DNA from: Gemmatimonadota bacterium
Lineage (GTDB): Bacteria > Gemmatimonadota > Gemmatimonadetes > Longimicrobiales > Gaopeijiaceae
DNA length: 64,000 bases
Direction of reading: 5' to 3'
Assembly: GCA_022823145.1 (NCBI GenBank)
Contig: JAJDXS010000031.1
Span: 106,381-170,380, forward strand
Made by a program: the position numbers and the translations under genes. The stretch's first letter is position 1. The number at the start of each line of letters is the position of its first letter. Shown here in pieces: positions 32,405 through 40,354 of this stretch. Below the pieces are notes generated by a model. The model was not told where the DNA came from and searched no databases. It was given only the letters and a program-made list of their open reading frames with translations.

Positions 32405-33083
32405 GCACGACCGCGCTCACCTCGCCGCCGACGATCTCCGCCACCGTCCCCGTGCCGACGACCCGACCCTTCCTCACAATCGAAACATGCGTGCACGTGC
32501 GCTCCACCTCCCACAGGAGATGGCTCGACAGGAAGATCGTCTTGCCGCGGTCCGCCAGCAGCCGGATGATGTCGCGGACCTCCTTCATCCCCTTCGGGTC
32601 CAGCCCGTTGGCCGGCTCGTCGAGCACGATCAGCTCGGGGTCGTTCAGCATCGTGGCCGCCAGCGCAAGCCGCTGCTTCATGCCCAGCGAATAGGTCCGG
32701 AAGCGGTGCTTGCCGCGCCCGCGCAGCCCGACGATCTCCAGACATTCCTCGATCCGGGCCTTGCCGATCCCCTTGATCGCCGCAGCGATCCGCAGATTGT
32801 CACGGCCGCTGAGGTAGGGGTAGAAGTTCGGCGTCTCCAGTGTGGCTCCGACCCTCGCGCGCGCGGCCAGGAGATCCCGCGGGGCGCCTGCGCCGAAGAG
32901 TCGAAAACTCCCCGCTGTGGGCTTGATGATGCCCATCAGCATCCCGATCGTCGTGGTCTTGCCGCTCCCGTTCGGGCCCAGGAAGCCGAAGACCTGACCC
33001 TGCTCGACCGTGAGCGAGACGCGGTCGACCGCCAGCACGGCCGGAAAGCGCTTGGTCAGCTCGGCGGTTTCGATGACAGTCAT
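32391..33083 (-). CDS. ABC exporter ATP-binding protein, body
   Basis: Complete nucleotide-binding domain: Walker A GPNGSGKTTT, the Q-loop region ARARVGATLETPNFYPYLSG, signature TYSLGMKQRLALAATM, Walker B ELIVLDEPANGLDP and the H-loop FLSSHLLWEVER. It drives the ABC-2 permease encoded next. The frame stops at TGA (32391-32393) right after AVVRAER, where homologues continue into a C-terminal tail; that tail is found in the +1 frame immediately downstream (see the 32147 entry). Start at ATG 33083; a TTG 15 bases upstream is possible. About 40 bases separate it from the upstream gene, so it belongs to the same operon. Confidence 0.85.
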   Translation of the reverse strand: MTVIETAELTKRFPAVLAVDRVSLTVEQGQVFGFLGPNGSGKTTTIGMLMGIIKPTAGSFRLFGAGAPRDLLAARARVGATLETPNFYPYLSGRDNLRIAAAIKGIGKARIEECLEIVGLRGRGKHRFRTYSLGMKQRLALAATMLNDPELIVLDEPANGLDPKGMKEVRDIIRLLADRGKTIFLSSHLLWEVERTCTHVSIVRKGRVVGTGTVAEIVGGEVSAVVRAER

Positions 33084-33122
33084 GTCAGTGCGCGGCAACC
33101 GGGTCGGGAGGCGCCCGCCCGG

Positions 33123-34016
33123 TCAGGGCGTGACCGTGACCCGCACGTAGGCGTTCGTCCAGCAGCACTGGTCACCACCCGTGCTGTCGTTGGCATCCCA
33201 GTTGTCGACGCGCGCGCGCAGCACGTATTCGCCGGGCTCGCTGAACACGACGGTCGCGGTGGCCTCTCCGGTGCCGCCTTCGACCGTCACACGCCTGGGG
33301 TCGACGGTGATGGCCCCGGGGGGGCCCTGGTGCTTGAACCAGCTCAGTCCGACGTCGACGACCTCGTTCACCATGTCGTCGGGTGCGCGGACGGATACCT
33401 CCTCGGTCCACAGCGTCAGCGTGAGCGGTTCGCCCACGGTGGCGGTGCGCGGCTCCCCCCACACGCCCTGGATGTGCTGGCCCGGCGGCCCGTCGGCGGT
33501 GAAGCGCACGACCGGCGGCACCGATCCCATGGCCCGCGGCCCGTAATCCAGTTGCAGCGCCGGGATCCCCACGCGCCCCGGGGTGGCGTTCGTGTGTCCG
33601 TTCGCCGTGATCGTCCACACCACCGCCTGCACCCCGTCCTCGTACGACGCCGGCACGGTGACGTGGAAGACGCCCCGGTCCCGGCGCGGACGCACCGGGA
33701 AGTGGGTGGGCTGCATGCCGTCGAACTCGGCCGGCTCGATGAAGTTGTCGGGACCGACCGGGATGTCGAGGACCTGCTCGCTGTTCAGGTTGAAGAACCC
33801 GAACGAGAGCATGAAGGTGCCGTCGTCGTTGCGGTACCAGCCCTCGAAGAAGGGGGCGACTTCATCCCCTTTGGGGAGGATGGGGGCGAGAGGCAGGCGC
33901 TGTCGCTCCTGGGCGTGCAGGGACGTGCCCGCCGCTGCACACACGACGAGCAGGAGTTGCGCCGCCAGCAGGATGCCTGCCGCGGCCGGAATCCGCGCCA
34001 CAGGTCGGCTGCGCAT
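33123..34016 (-). CDS. Exported beta-rich protein coupled to the cytochrome/copper gene
   Basis: A 297-residue secreted protein (signal peptide ending AGTSLHAQ). The body appears all beta: EVAPFFEGWYRNDDGTFMLSFGFFNLN, PVRPRRDRGVFHVTVP, AVVWTITANGHTNATPG, and a C-terminal Ig-like or PKD-like unit (VTVEGGTGEATATVVFSEPGEYVLRARVDNWDANDS). GDQCCWTNAYVRVTV near the end has a vicinal Cys pair. ATG 34016 overlaps the stop of the upstream gene as TGATG. I know no function; constant pairing with the cytochrome-like gene would suggest a shared complex. Confidence 0.75.
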   Translation of the reverse strand: MRSRPVARIPAAAGILLAAQLLLVVCAAAGTSLHAQERQRLPLAPILPKGDEVAPFFEGWYRNDDGTFMLSFGFFNLNSEQVLDIPVGPDNFIEPAEFDGMQPTHFPVRPRRDRGVFHVTVPASYEDGVQAVVWTITANGHTNATPGRVGIPALQLDYGPRAMGSVPPVVRFTADGPPGQHIQGVWGEPRTATVGEPLTLTLWTEEVSVRAPDDMVNEVVDVGLSWFKHQGPPGAITVDPRRVTVEGGTGEATATVVFSEPGEYVLRARVDNWDANDSTGGDQCCWTNAYVRVTVTP

Positions 34017-35407
34017 CAGCGGCGGTTGGTCCCGTCGTTGCCGTTGCCGCTGCTGTTGTCTTCGCTGTCGGTCGCGAGCCTGGCCTCGCGCTCCTCGACC
34101 AACCTCTGGTAGCCGTCCTCGGTCAGGTGGGTGACGGCGATCCACGCGTGCGACATCTCGTCCGTCGTGCGCGCGCCACGCGCGTACCAGATCTCCGGGT
34201 CCGGCGTGAGTTCGTTCTCGGCCGTGTTGTCGTACCACCCGGTCAACACGACGACCGTCCCCGTGGGCAGGAGCGGCGCCACATCGTCTTCGTAGATGTA
34301 GCTGTGGTGCCAGCGCGCGTCGAAATCCGTGACCATGCTGATCAACTCGACATCGCCGTCGGGATACACGGCCTGTATGGACATCGCGTGCAGGTGGACG
34401 TGGCCGTGCGGCTGGTAGCTGTCGATGCGCACCGGGTGGTCCCACCGGTGAAAGCCCTGGGTCATCGCGGTCCCGCCGGGCGCCAGCGCGATGTCGCCCC
34501 GAAGCGGGTAGAGGCGCAGATCCTGGCGGAACTCCGGCTCATAGCCATCCTCGTGAAACCAGATTCCGAGTTCGACCTGATCGCCGGGCACGTCGTATCC
34601 CATCGGGTAGTAGTGGGCGTCCCACTCGATCATGTCGCTCGCCTTGAGGAGCCGCGCGGCGTCGCCCGGCAGGATCTCGCCGACCTTGCCCATGGCGTAC
34701 TCGGACAGGGTCTGGATGCGCCGGTACCGGCCCTCTTCGTTAAGCCGCAGAAGATGAGGGTTCGCGTGATGGACGACCTGGCGGCCTGCCGGGAAGGAGG
34801 GACGCGTCTCGAACGCCATCGCCCACTTGTCCTCGTCGAGCCCCAGCGGCACGCGCGGCCGCCACCAGGTGTCGCCGCCCTCGGCAGGCACGTCGAACGG
34901 CTTCGACTTGATCACGTGGTCCGGCGGGCCAAGGATGTCCTCCAACTGCCACTTCTGCTCGTTCGGCCACTCGATCGGTGGCGGCAGGTCGGCGGGGTCC
35001 CCCTCAGGCGCTCCGGCGTCCACCCACGCCACGACGGTCTCGATCTCCTCTTCGCTCAGCCGCCAGTCGTCCTTGATCTCCTGGATCCCGACCCCGGTGT
35101 CCAGGTGGTACGGAGGCATGAGGCGCTTCGATACCAGATCACGCGCACGCGATGCATAGCGGCGCACCTCCTGGTATGTCATGAGCGACATCGGACCCAC
35201 CGACGCCGGCCGGTGGCAGATCTCGCAGTTGGCCTGGAGGATGGGGGCGACGTCCTTTGAGAACGTCACCTCGTTCTCGTGTGCACCGCCGTTGGCTGCG
35301 GATTGCTGCGCGGTGAGGGGAGGGGCGGTCACGGTCGCCGCGATGGCCAGGGCCAGGACGGCCAGGTGGGTTGGCATGTGGTCCGGGCGGACATGCAGGC
35401 TGCGCAT
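34016..35407 (-). CDS. Cytochrome c with copper type II monooxygenase-like domain
   Basis: A 463-residue exported protein. After a signal peptide (LALAIAATVTAPPLTAQQ) comes a c-type heme domain with CEICH (residues 61-65) and a probable Met ligand in KRLMPPYH (Met97). The C-terminal two thirds resembles copper type II ascorbate-dependent monooxygenases: VVHHANPHLL, AHYYPMGYDVPGDQVELGIWF (HYxP-G pattern) and HGHVHLHAMS give the expected His clusters and Met. A heme domain fused to such a module would deliver electrons in the periplasm. AAGGAGG fixes ATG 35407. It is first in the minus-strand block and divergent from the TAT epimerase at 35620. Substrate unknown. Confidence 0.8.
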   Translation of the reverse strand: MRSLHVRPDHMPTHLAVLALAIAATVTAPPLTAQQSAANGGAHENEVTFSKDVAPILQANCEICHRPASVGPMSLMTYQEVRRYASRARDLVSKRLMPPYHLDTGVGIQEIKDDWRLSEEEIETVVAWVDAGAPEGDPADLPPPIEWPNEQKWQLEDILGPPDHVIKSKPFDVPAEGGDTWWRPRVPLGLDEDKWAMAFETRPSFPAGRQVVHHANPHLLRLNEEGRYRRIQTLSEYAMGKVGEILPGDAARLLKASDMIEWDAHYYPMGYDVPGDQVELGIWFHEDGYEPEFRQDLRLYPLRGDIALAPGGTAMTQGFHRWDHPVRIDSYQPHGHVHLHAMSIQAVYPDGDVELISMVTDFDARWHHSYIYEDDVAPLLPTGTVVVLTGWYDNTAENELTPDPEIWYARGARTTDEMSHAWIAVTHLTEDGYQRLVEEREARLATDSEDNSSGNGNDGTNRR

Positions 35408-35619
35408 GGGCAGGTCCTCCTTCAAGAGCGATCGCGCGGAGCCGCACCCGTTTCCCGCGGCGGGCGCGATGCGGCCCCGGTGTCCCTATAACAATGCGCG
35501 CGCATCGGATGGCCAGGCAAGTCGGGGGCATGGGCCTGCGGGCCGGAGGAGTTGCGCGGCATCGACCCACCAGCCGAATATGATGGCCGCGGCCATGGTT
35601 CCCCAGGAGGTAATCCGAG

Positions 35620-36801
35620 ATGAAGACGAAAGATTCGACACGACCAGCCCCCAGCCGGCGTGACTTTGTCCTGACCGCCGGAGTTGCGGGCGCCGGGCTC
35701 GCCATGGGTGCCGTCACGGCTCCCCGAGCTGCCGCGGCCCTGCCCGGGTCCGTCCCTGCGCCGACCGTCCGGACCCAGGCGCCGAAGCGGTTTCTCATCC
35801 TTGGCGGGACCGGGTTCATCGGGCCGCACACGGTCCGGTACGCGGTGGAGCGCGGGCACGAGGTGACGACTTTCACGCGGGGCCGCGCGGACGCGGACCT
35901 GCCCGACGGCGTCGAGCGCCTGGTCGGGGACCGCAACGGTGATCACTCCGCGCTGGAGGGGCGGAGCTGGGACGTCGTCTTCGACAACAACTGCCAGAAC
36001 TATCGCTGGGCGCAGCTCAGCACCGAGCTCCTTAAGGACGCGGCCGAGCACTACATCTTCGTCTCGTCGATCTCGGCCTACGCGATCCAGGGCATGGACT
36101 TCTCGAAGAGCGGCACCGTGCTGTGGGAACCCGCCGTCCCCGAGGACTACCCGCGCTTCGAGCCGCCGGAGGGGTGGCAGGACGGCGACGACGCCCACTA
36201 CGGCCTGATGAAGCGGCTCAGCGAGGACATCGCGCACGCGGCCTTCCCGGGACGCACCACCGTGATCCGTCCCGGGCTGATTGTCGGTCCCACCGACCCC
36301 ACCGACCGGTTCACGTACTGGCCGGTGCGGATCGAGCAGGGCGGTGAGGTGCTCGCGCCCGGCAACCCCGACCACTCGAACCAGATCATCGACCAGCGCG
36401 ATCTCACCGAGTGGACGGTGCGCGTCGCCGAGCAGGGGATCATGGGCGACTTCAACGCCACCGGTCCCGCGAGCCGGCTCTCGATGGCGGAGACGCTGTA
36501 CGGGATCCGCGCAGTGACGAACCGGCCCGTGCAGTTCACGTGGGTGCCGTCGGACTTCCTCGAGGCAAACGACACGATGGCCTGGCGCGACCTGCCCGCG
36601 TGGGTCCCGGGCGACGAACTCCAGTATGTCGATGTGAGCAGGGCGGTGGCTGCGGGGCTCACCTTTCGGTCGTTGGCGGTCACGACGAAGGACACCCTCG
36701 ACTGGCACAGGACCCGCCCGGCGTCACGCTGGGAGCAGCGCCGCTTCGGGATGAGCCGCGAGAAGGAGCGGGCGGTGCTGGCGGCGTGGCACGCCTCCTG
36801 A
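35620..36801 (+). CDS. TAT-exported NAD-dependent epimerase/dehydratase-like protein, second copy
   Basis: A 393-residue paralogue of the 30127 protein. TAT signal PSRRDFVLTAGVAGAG; Rossmann motif FLILGGTGFIGPHTVRYAVERGHEV; catalytic region HYGLMKRLSEDIA (Tyr, Lys); the same RPGLIVGPTDPTDRFTYWPVRI block. It differs from the first copy by an extra loop (GMDFSKSGTVLWEPAVPEDYP) and no Cys after the signal, so it is probably soluble in the periplasm. AGGAGG lies before ATG 35620. The two copies stand at the two edges of the cytochrome/ABC block in opposite directions. Confidence 0.87.
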   Translation: MKTKDSTRPAPSRRDFVLTAGVAGAGLAMGAVTAPRAAAALPGSVPAPTVRTQAPKRFLILGGTGFIGPHTVRYAVERGHEVTTFTRGRADADLPDGVERLVGDRNGDHSALEGRSWDVVFDNNCQNYRWAQLSTELLKDAAEHYIFVSSISAYAIQGMDFSKSGTVLWEPAVPEDYPRFEPPEGWQDGDDAHYGLMKRLSEDIAHAAFPGRTTVIRPGLIVGPTDPTDRFTYWPVRIEQGGEVLAPGNPDHSNQIIDQRDLTEWTVRVAEQGIMGDFNATGPASRLSMAETLYGIRAVTNRPVQFTWVPSDFLEANDTMAWRDLPAWVPGDELQYVDVSRAVAAGLTFRSLAVTTKDTLDWHRTRPASRWEQRRFGMSREKERAVLAAWHAS

Positions 36802-36806
36802 CGCAC

Positions 36807-36992
36807 CTATGGAGCGAATGATGCGATCACGCTGGGCACGTCGACCCGACCCGTCTCCAGGGCATGCCAAAGGTCGAACAGATCGCGGCCCTTTTTCCGC
36901 TGGTAGAGCGCCCTGAGTCTGGTTCCGAGAAGCTCGTCGAGCGTGTACGTGCTCACCTCTGCGGACCCGCCGAACCAGCGGCTATCGACCGG
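36807..36992 (-). pseudogene. Remnant of an AbiEii/AbiGii-type toxin gene (C-terminal end)
   Basis: The minus strand has an open stretch of 61 codons ending TAG (36807-36809). It reads VDSRWFGGSAEVSTYTLDEL, then LGTRLRALYQRKKGRDLFDLWHAL. This is the conserved C-terminal part of the nucleotidyltransferase toxins of the AbiEii family (KLRALYQRxKGRDLFDLW). A TAG at 36993-36995 closes the frame upstream, and there is no start codon, no nucleotidyltransferase domain and no AbiEi antitoxin. It is therefore a leftover of a lost type IV toxin-antitoxin or abortive-infection module, wedged between the epimerase stop and the amidase start. Confidence 0.8.
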
Positions 36993-37037
36993 CTAGGATT
37001 GGGGGTCAGAAGACCGTCTCGGGAACGAAGTCATGCC

Positions 37038-38789
37038 ATGTCAAGAAAACATTACAAACTGTCGTGTTGGCATTACTATTCGCGTTCGGCGAAGCGCTGG
37101 TGGAGCCTCACCGCCGTCCTGGCGTTCGCCTCGTGCTCAGTCCCCGCTACCGAGATCGGACCGTTTCCGGTTGTGGAAGCCTCGATCCCCGAACTGCAGG
37201 CCGCGATGGAGCGCGGGGAACTCACGTCGCGCCGGCTCGTCACCGCCTACCTGGTGCGGATCGCGCTCTACGAGGAGAGGCTGAACGCCGCGATCTCCAT
37301 CAACGAGAGCGCGCTGGCGGAAGCCGACGCGCTCGACGCGGAACGCGCGCGGGGCAACGTCCGGGGCCCTCTTCACGGCATCCCGGTCGCGCTCAAGGAC
37401 AACATCCACACGACCCACCTGCCCACCACGGCCGGAGCGCTGGCCTTCGACGGCTACGTGCCGCCGTACGAGGCCACGCTGACGGCGAACCTGCGCGAGG
37501 CGGGCGCGATCATCATCGCCAAGGCCGGGCTCACCGAGTTCGCGAACTGGATGGCGGGCCCGCCCAATCCCATGCCCGGGAACTACAACGCGCTGACCGG
37601 CTTTGCCTACAACCCGTACGATCCGCGCCGCGACCCTCGCCCGGCCACCTTCGACGGACGTCCCGCGCTCAGCACCGGCGGGTCGAGCTCCGGCGTCGGA
37701 ACCGCGGCCAGCTTCTGGGCCGCGAACGTCGGGACCGACACCGGCGGCTCCGTGATCAGCCCGTCGAACGCCAACATGCTGGTGGGGATTCGCCCGACGC
37801 TGGGACGGATCAGCCGATGGGGAATCGCACCGGTCACCCTCGACCACGACATGGCCGGCCCGATGGCACGCACCGTGGGCGACGCCGCCATCCTGCTCGG
37901 CGGGATGGAGAGCGCGGCGCCCGACCCGAACGACCCCGCGACCGATATCTGCGAGCCGCCGCCCGGGCGCGACTACCGGGCCTTCCTGAATCCGGACGGG
38001 CTGCGCGGGGCCCGCATCGGCATTCCGCGGGCGTTCTACTTCGACCCGATCCGGCTCGACGGCGAGGACCGGGAGCGCGGCGGGCTCAACGAGGCTCAGC
38101 GCGCGCTCATGGAGGAAGCGATCGCGGTGCTGGAGGCCGAGGGCGCGGTGGTGGTCGACCCGGCCGACGTGCCCAGCTACGCGACGACCGACCCGGACTC
38201 GAACTTCGCCGCGTGGGGGTTCTGCGCGGGGGGCCACCAGGGGAAGGGCGCCGACGGGGACTGCTCGGTGAACTTCAAGTACGGAGCGAAGCGGGACTTC
38301 AACGCGTGGCTGGCCACACTGGGGCCGGACGCGCCGGTCGCCACGCTCACCGGGCTGCGCGAGTGGAACGCCGCACACGGGCGTGCGGGCGCCATCAGGT
38401 ACGGTCAGGCCCGCTTCGACATTTCCGACGAGATGGATGTCGAGGCCGACCGCGCGCGCAACGAGGCCGACATGGCCAGGGACGAGCTGTTGAGCCGGAC
38501 GCGCGGGATCGACGCGGTTCTCGCGGAGCACGACCTCGACGCGATCCTGACGCCCGGCAGCCGGGGCGCGGGGCTCGCCGCCCGCTCCGGCACGCCGATC
38601 ATCGTCGTCCCCTTCGGCTTCGTGCCGAACGAACCCGCGCAGCCGTTCCCGGAGGGGTTCGACGCCCGCCCCGCACCCTTCGGCGTGGGCTTTACGGGAG
38701 CCAATTGCAGCGAACCCCGGCTGATCGAACTGGCCTACGCCTTCGAGCAGACGACGCAGCGACGGGTGGCGCCGCCGGGGGTGCCGTGA
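37038..38789 (+). CDS. Exported amidase-signature enzyme
   Basis: A 583-residue amidase-signature hydrolase. The catalytic set is clear: VALKDNIHT (Lys), STGGSSSGVGTAASF (cis-Ser) and VGTDTGGSVISPSNAN (nucleophile Ser). The signal region WWSLTAVLAFASC gives a lipobox. A loop with EDRERGGLNEAQRALMEEAI and a Cys-bearing FCAGGHQGKGADGDCSVNFKYG is specific to this branch. The only plausible start, ATG 37038, makes an odd n-region (HYKLSCWHY), because the AT-rich 28-bp element at 37050 is translated as part of it. It is paralogous to the 20903 enzyme, without the CHRD tail. An AbiEii remnant lies just upstream on the other strand. Confidence 0.85.
   Translation: MSRKHYKLSCWHYYSRSAKRWWSLTAVLAFASCSVPATEIGPFPVVEASIPELQAAMERGELTSRRLVTAYLVRIALYEERLNAAISINESALAEADALDAERARGNVRGPLHGIPVALKDNIHTTHLPTTAGALAFDGYVPPYEATLTANLREAGAIIIAKAGLTEFANWMAGPPNPMPGNYNALTGFAYNPYDPRRDPRPATFDGRPALSTGGSSSGVGTAASFWAANVGTDTGGSVISPSNANMLVGIRPTLGRISRWGIAPVTLDHDMAGPMARTVGDAAILLGGMESAAPDPNDPATDICEPPPGRDYRAFLNPDGLRGARIGIPRAFYFDPIRLDGEDRERGGLNEAQRALMEEAIAVLEAEGAVVVDPADVPSYATTDPDSNFAAWGFCAGGHQGKGADGDCSVNFKYGAKRDFNAWLATLGPDAPVATLTGLREWNAAHGRAGAIRYGQARFDISDEMDVEADRARNEADMARDELLSRTRGIDAVLAEHDLDAILTPGSRGAGLAARSGTPIIVVPFGFVPNEPAQPFPEGFDARPAPFGVGFTGANCSEPRLIELAYAFEQTTQRRVAPPGVP
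37050..37077. repeat. AT-rich 28-bp element, copy 2
   Basis: Begins CATTACAAACTGTCGTG and ends TTGGCATTACT. It matches the copy at 48505 at 23 of 28 positions. It overlaps codons 5-14 of the amidase gene, adding the unusual residues HYKLSCWHY before the signal peptide core. The AbiEii remnant ends 58 bases to the left. Confidence 0.7.
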
Positions 38790-38845
38790 CGCAGGCCGCG
38801 CGGCCCGCGCGGAGCCTCATCCCCCACACCTGCTGAAGCCGCGCG

Positions 38846-40264
38846 CTACCGCCGCCACACGCCCACACCGTCCTCGTAGCGGATGTCCGTCCCGTACGGC
38901 CGTGACAGCTCGGCAAGGTGCTCGATGATCTTGCGGCCCAGCTCCTGGGGCGCGATGCGGGGGGTGCCCCGGCGGCCCCGCGGCGCCTTCCAGCTCAGCT
39001 CGATCGGGTGGAAGACGATCTCGACCACCTCGCCGCCCTCGAAGGTTGCAACCGGGACCACGCTCTCGTACCACTCGGCGCCGGTGGGGAAGCCCGTGGT
39101 GGGATTGCCGTCCTCGTCGACACGGAAACGGGTGTCGTAGATCTCCGACGCGAGGCGGTCGAGCGGGATGCCGTAGCGGTCGCGCTGGTCCGACGGCATG
39201 GGATCGATCGTCTCGTTCTGGAAGATGAAGTTGGCGAGCGAGTAGAAGATGGGGCGCCCCTTGTAGATCTCGACCGCGCGCAGCTGGTGCGGCCCGTGGA
39301 TGATGAACGTGTTGGCGCCCTCGTCGATCACCTGCCGCGCGAACTCCTCCATCCACGGCGGCGGCACCTGCGACGCGTTGCCCGGCTCGTGCGAGTGGCT
39401 GTTGACGACCACGTAGTCGGCCTGATCGGTGGCGTTGCGCACCTCGTGCAGGACCCGCTCGCGGTCCACGTCGTTCAGCGACACGATGCTGCGGTCCTGG
39501 TCGCCCGGGTACACCGTCGAGCCGAAGACGCGCACCGGCCCGTCGTCGTCATCCGGCACGTCCCCGCCCTGCCTGCGCGCCACATCCCGCAGCGCGGCCA
39601 TCGTCTCCGGCGACCCCTCGTGGCGTGTGCTCAGGCGCAACGGGTTCAGCCCCGGCCGCCCCTGTACGGTGGGCCCCGCCTTCCCTGCCCGCGACATCGG
39701 CGTAAAGGTGGACGCCATCCCGATCAGTGCGATCCGCCCCTTCGGCGTCTCCAGGTACCCCGGACGGCTGGCCCACCCCAGGTTCTCGCCGGTCCCCGAA
39801 TGCACCAGCCCCCACTCGTCCAGCAGCCGGTTGGTCAGCCGCATGCCCTCGACGCCGTAGTCGGTGGTGTGGTTGTTGGCGTTGTTGAAGAGATCGAAGC
39901 CCATGTCGACCAGGTCCCGCAGCGTCTCGGGCGAACCGACCTCGTAGTTGCCGCCGTTCTCCGCCGCCGGCCAGCCGGTGAACTCCTGCAGCCGGAACAC
40001 CGACTGCTCCAGGTTCATGAACGCCGCGTCGACCCCGCGAATGATGTTGGCGAGGTCGTGGAACCCCGGGTCCCCCGGATGATCGAACGGCGCCGTCCGC
40101 CGGTTCATGATCACGTCGCCCACCGCAGCGAGGGTCCAGCGGGTGTTGGAGTGTATGGGCGAACTCGACTGCGCGGTCGCGGGGGGCTGCACCGGCGGGG
40201 CGAGCATGGCTGCGGCGAGGAGGAGAAGGGTCGGGGCGGCGAAGCGGGACGGGCGGCGGCGCAT
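38846..40264 (-). CDS. CapA-family metallophosphatase-like exported protein
   Basis: A 472-residue protein with a signal peptide ending PPATAQ. It belongs to the CapA / poly-gamma-glutamate synthesis protein family, a calcineurin-like metallophosphoesterase fold. Motifs: WTLAAVGDVIMNR (metal Asp), LFNNANNHTTDYGVEGM (NHxxDxG), VVNSHSHEPGN, FIIHGPHQLRAVEIYKGRPIFYSLANFIFQ. In polyglutamate systems CapA works with CapB/C, absent here, so a different polymer or an unrelated hydrolase role is likely. AAGGAGG fixes ATG 40264. It converges with the amidase 57 bases away. Confidence 0.88.
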   Translation of the reverse strand: MRRRPSRFAAPTLLLLAAAMLAPPVQPPATAQSSSPIHSNTRWTLAAVGDVIMNRRTAPFDHPGDPGFHDLANIIRGVDAAFMNLEQSVFRLQEFTGWPAAENGGNYEVGSPETLRDLVDMGFDLFNNANNHTTDYGVEGMRLTNRLLDEWGLVHSGTGENLGWASRPGYLETPKGRIALIGMASTFTPMSRAGKAGPTVQGRPGLNPLRLSTRHEGSPETMAALRDVARRQGGDVPDDDDGPVRVFGSTVYPGDQDRSIVSLNDVDRERVLHEVRNATDQADYVVVNSHSHEPGNASQVPPPWMEEFARQVIDEGANTFIIHGPHQLRAVEIYKGRPIFYSLANFIFQNETIDPMPSDQRDRYGIPLDRLASEIYDTRFRVDEDGNPTTGFPTGAEWYESVVPVATFEGGEVVEIVFHPIELSWKAPRGRRGTPRIAPQELGRKIIEHLAELSRPYGTDIRYEDGVGVWRR

Positions 40265-40354
40265 GGGATCCTCCTTGGGGGCGGGACGCTTGGCGAAGAT
40301 AGTGGTTCGCGCACGCGCGGCGGGCAACGTGGCGCGGTGTCCGTTTCGCGGCGG

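Noticed and set aside
38790..38845. Terminator at GGCCGCGCGGCC between amidase and CapA
   Set aside because: The palindrome is short and no T-run follows on either strand; such words are frequent at this base composition.
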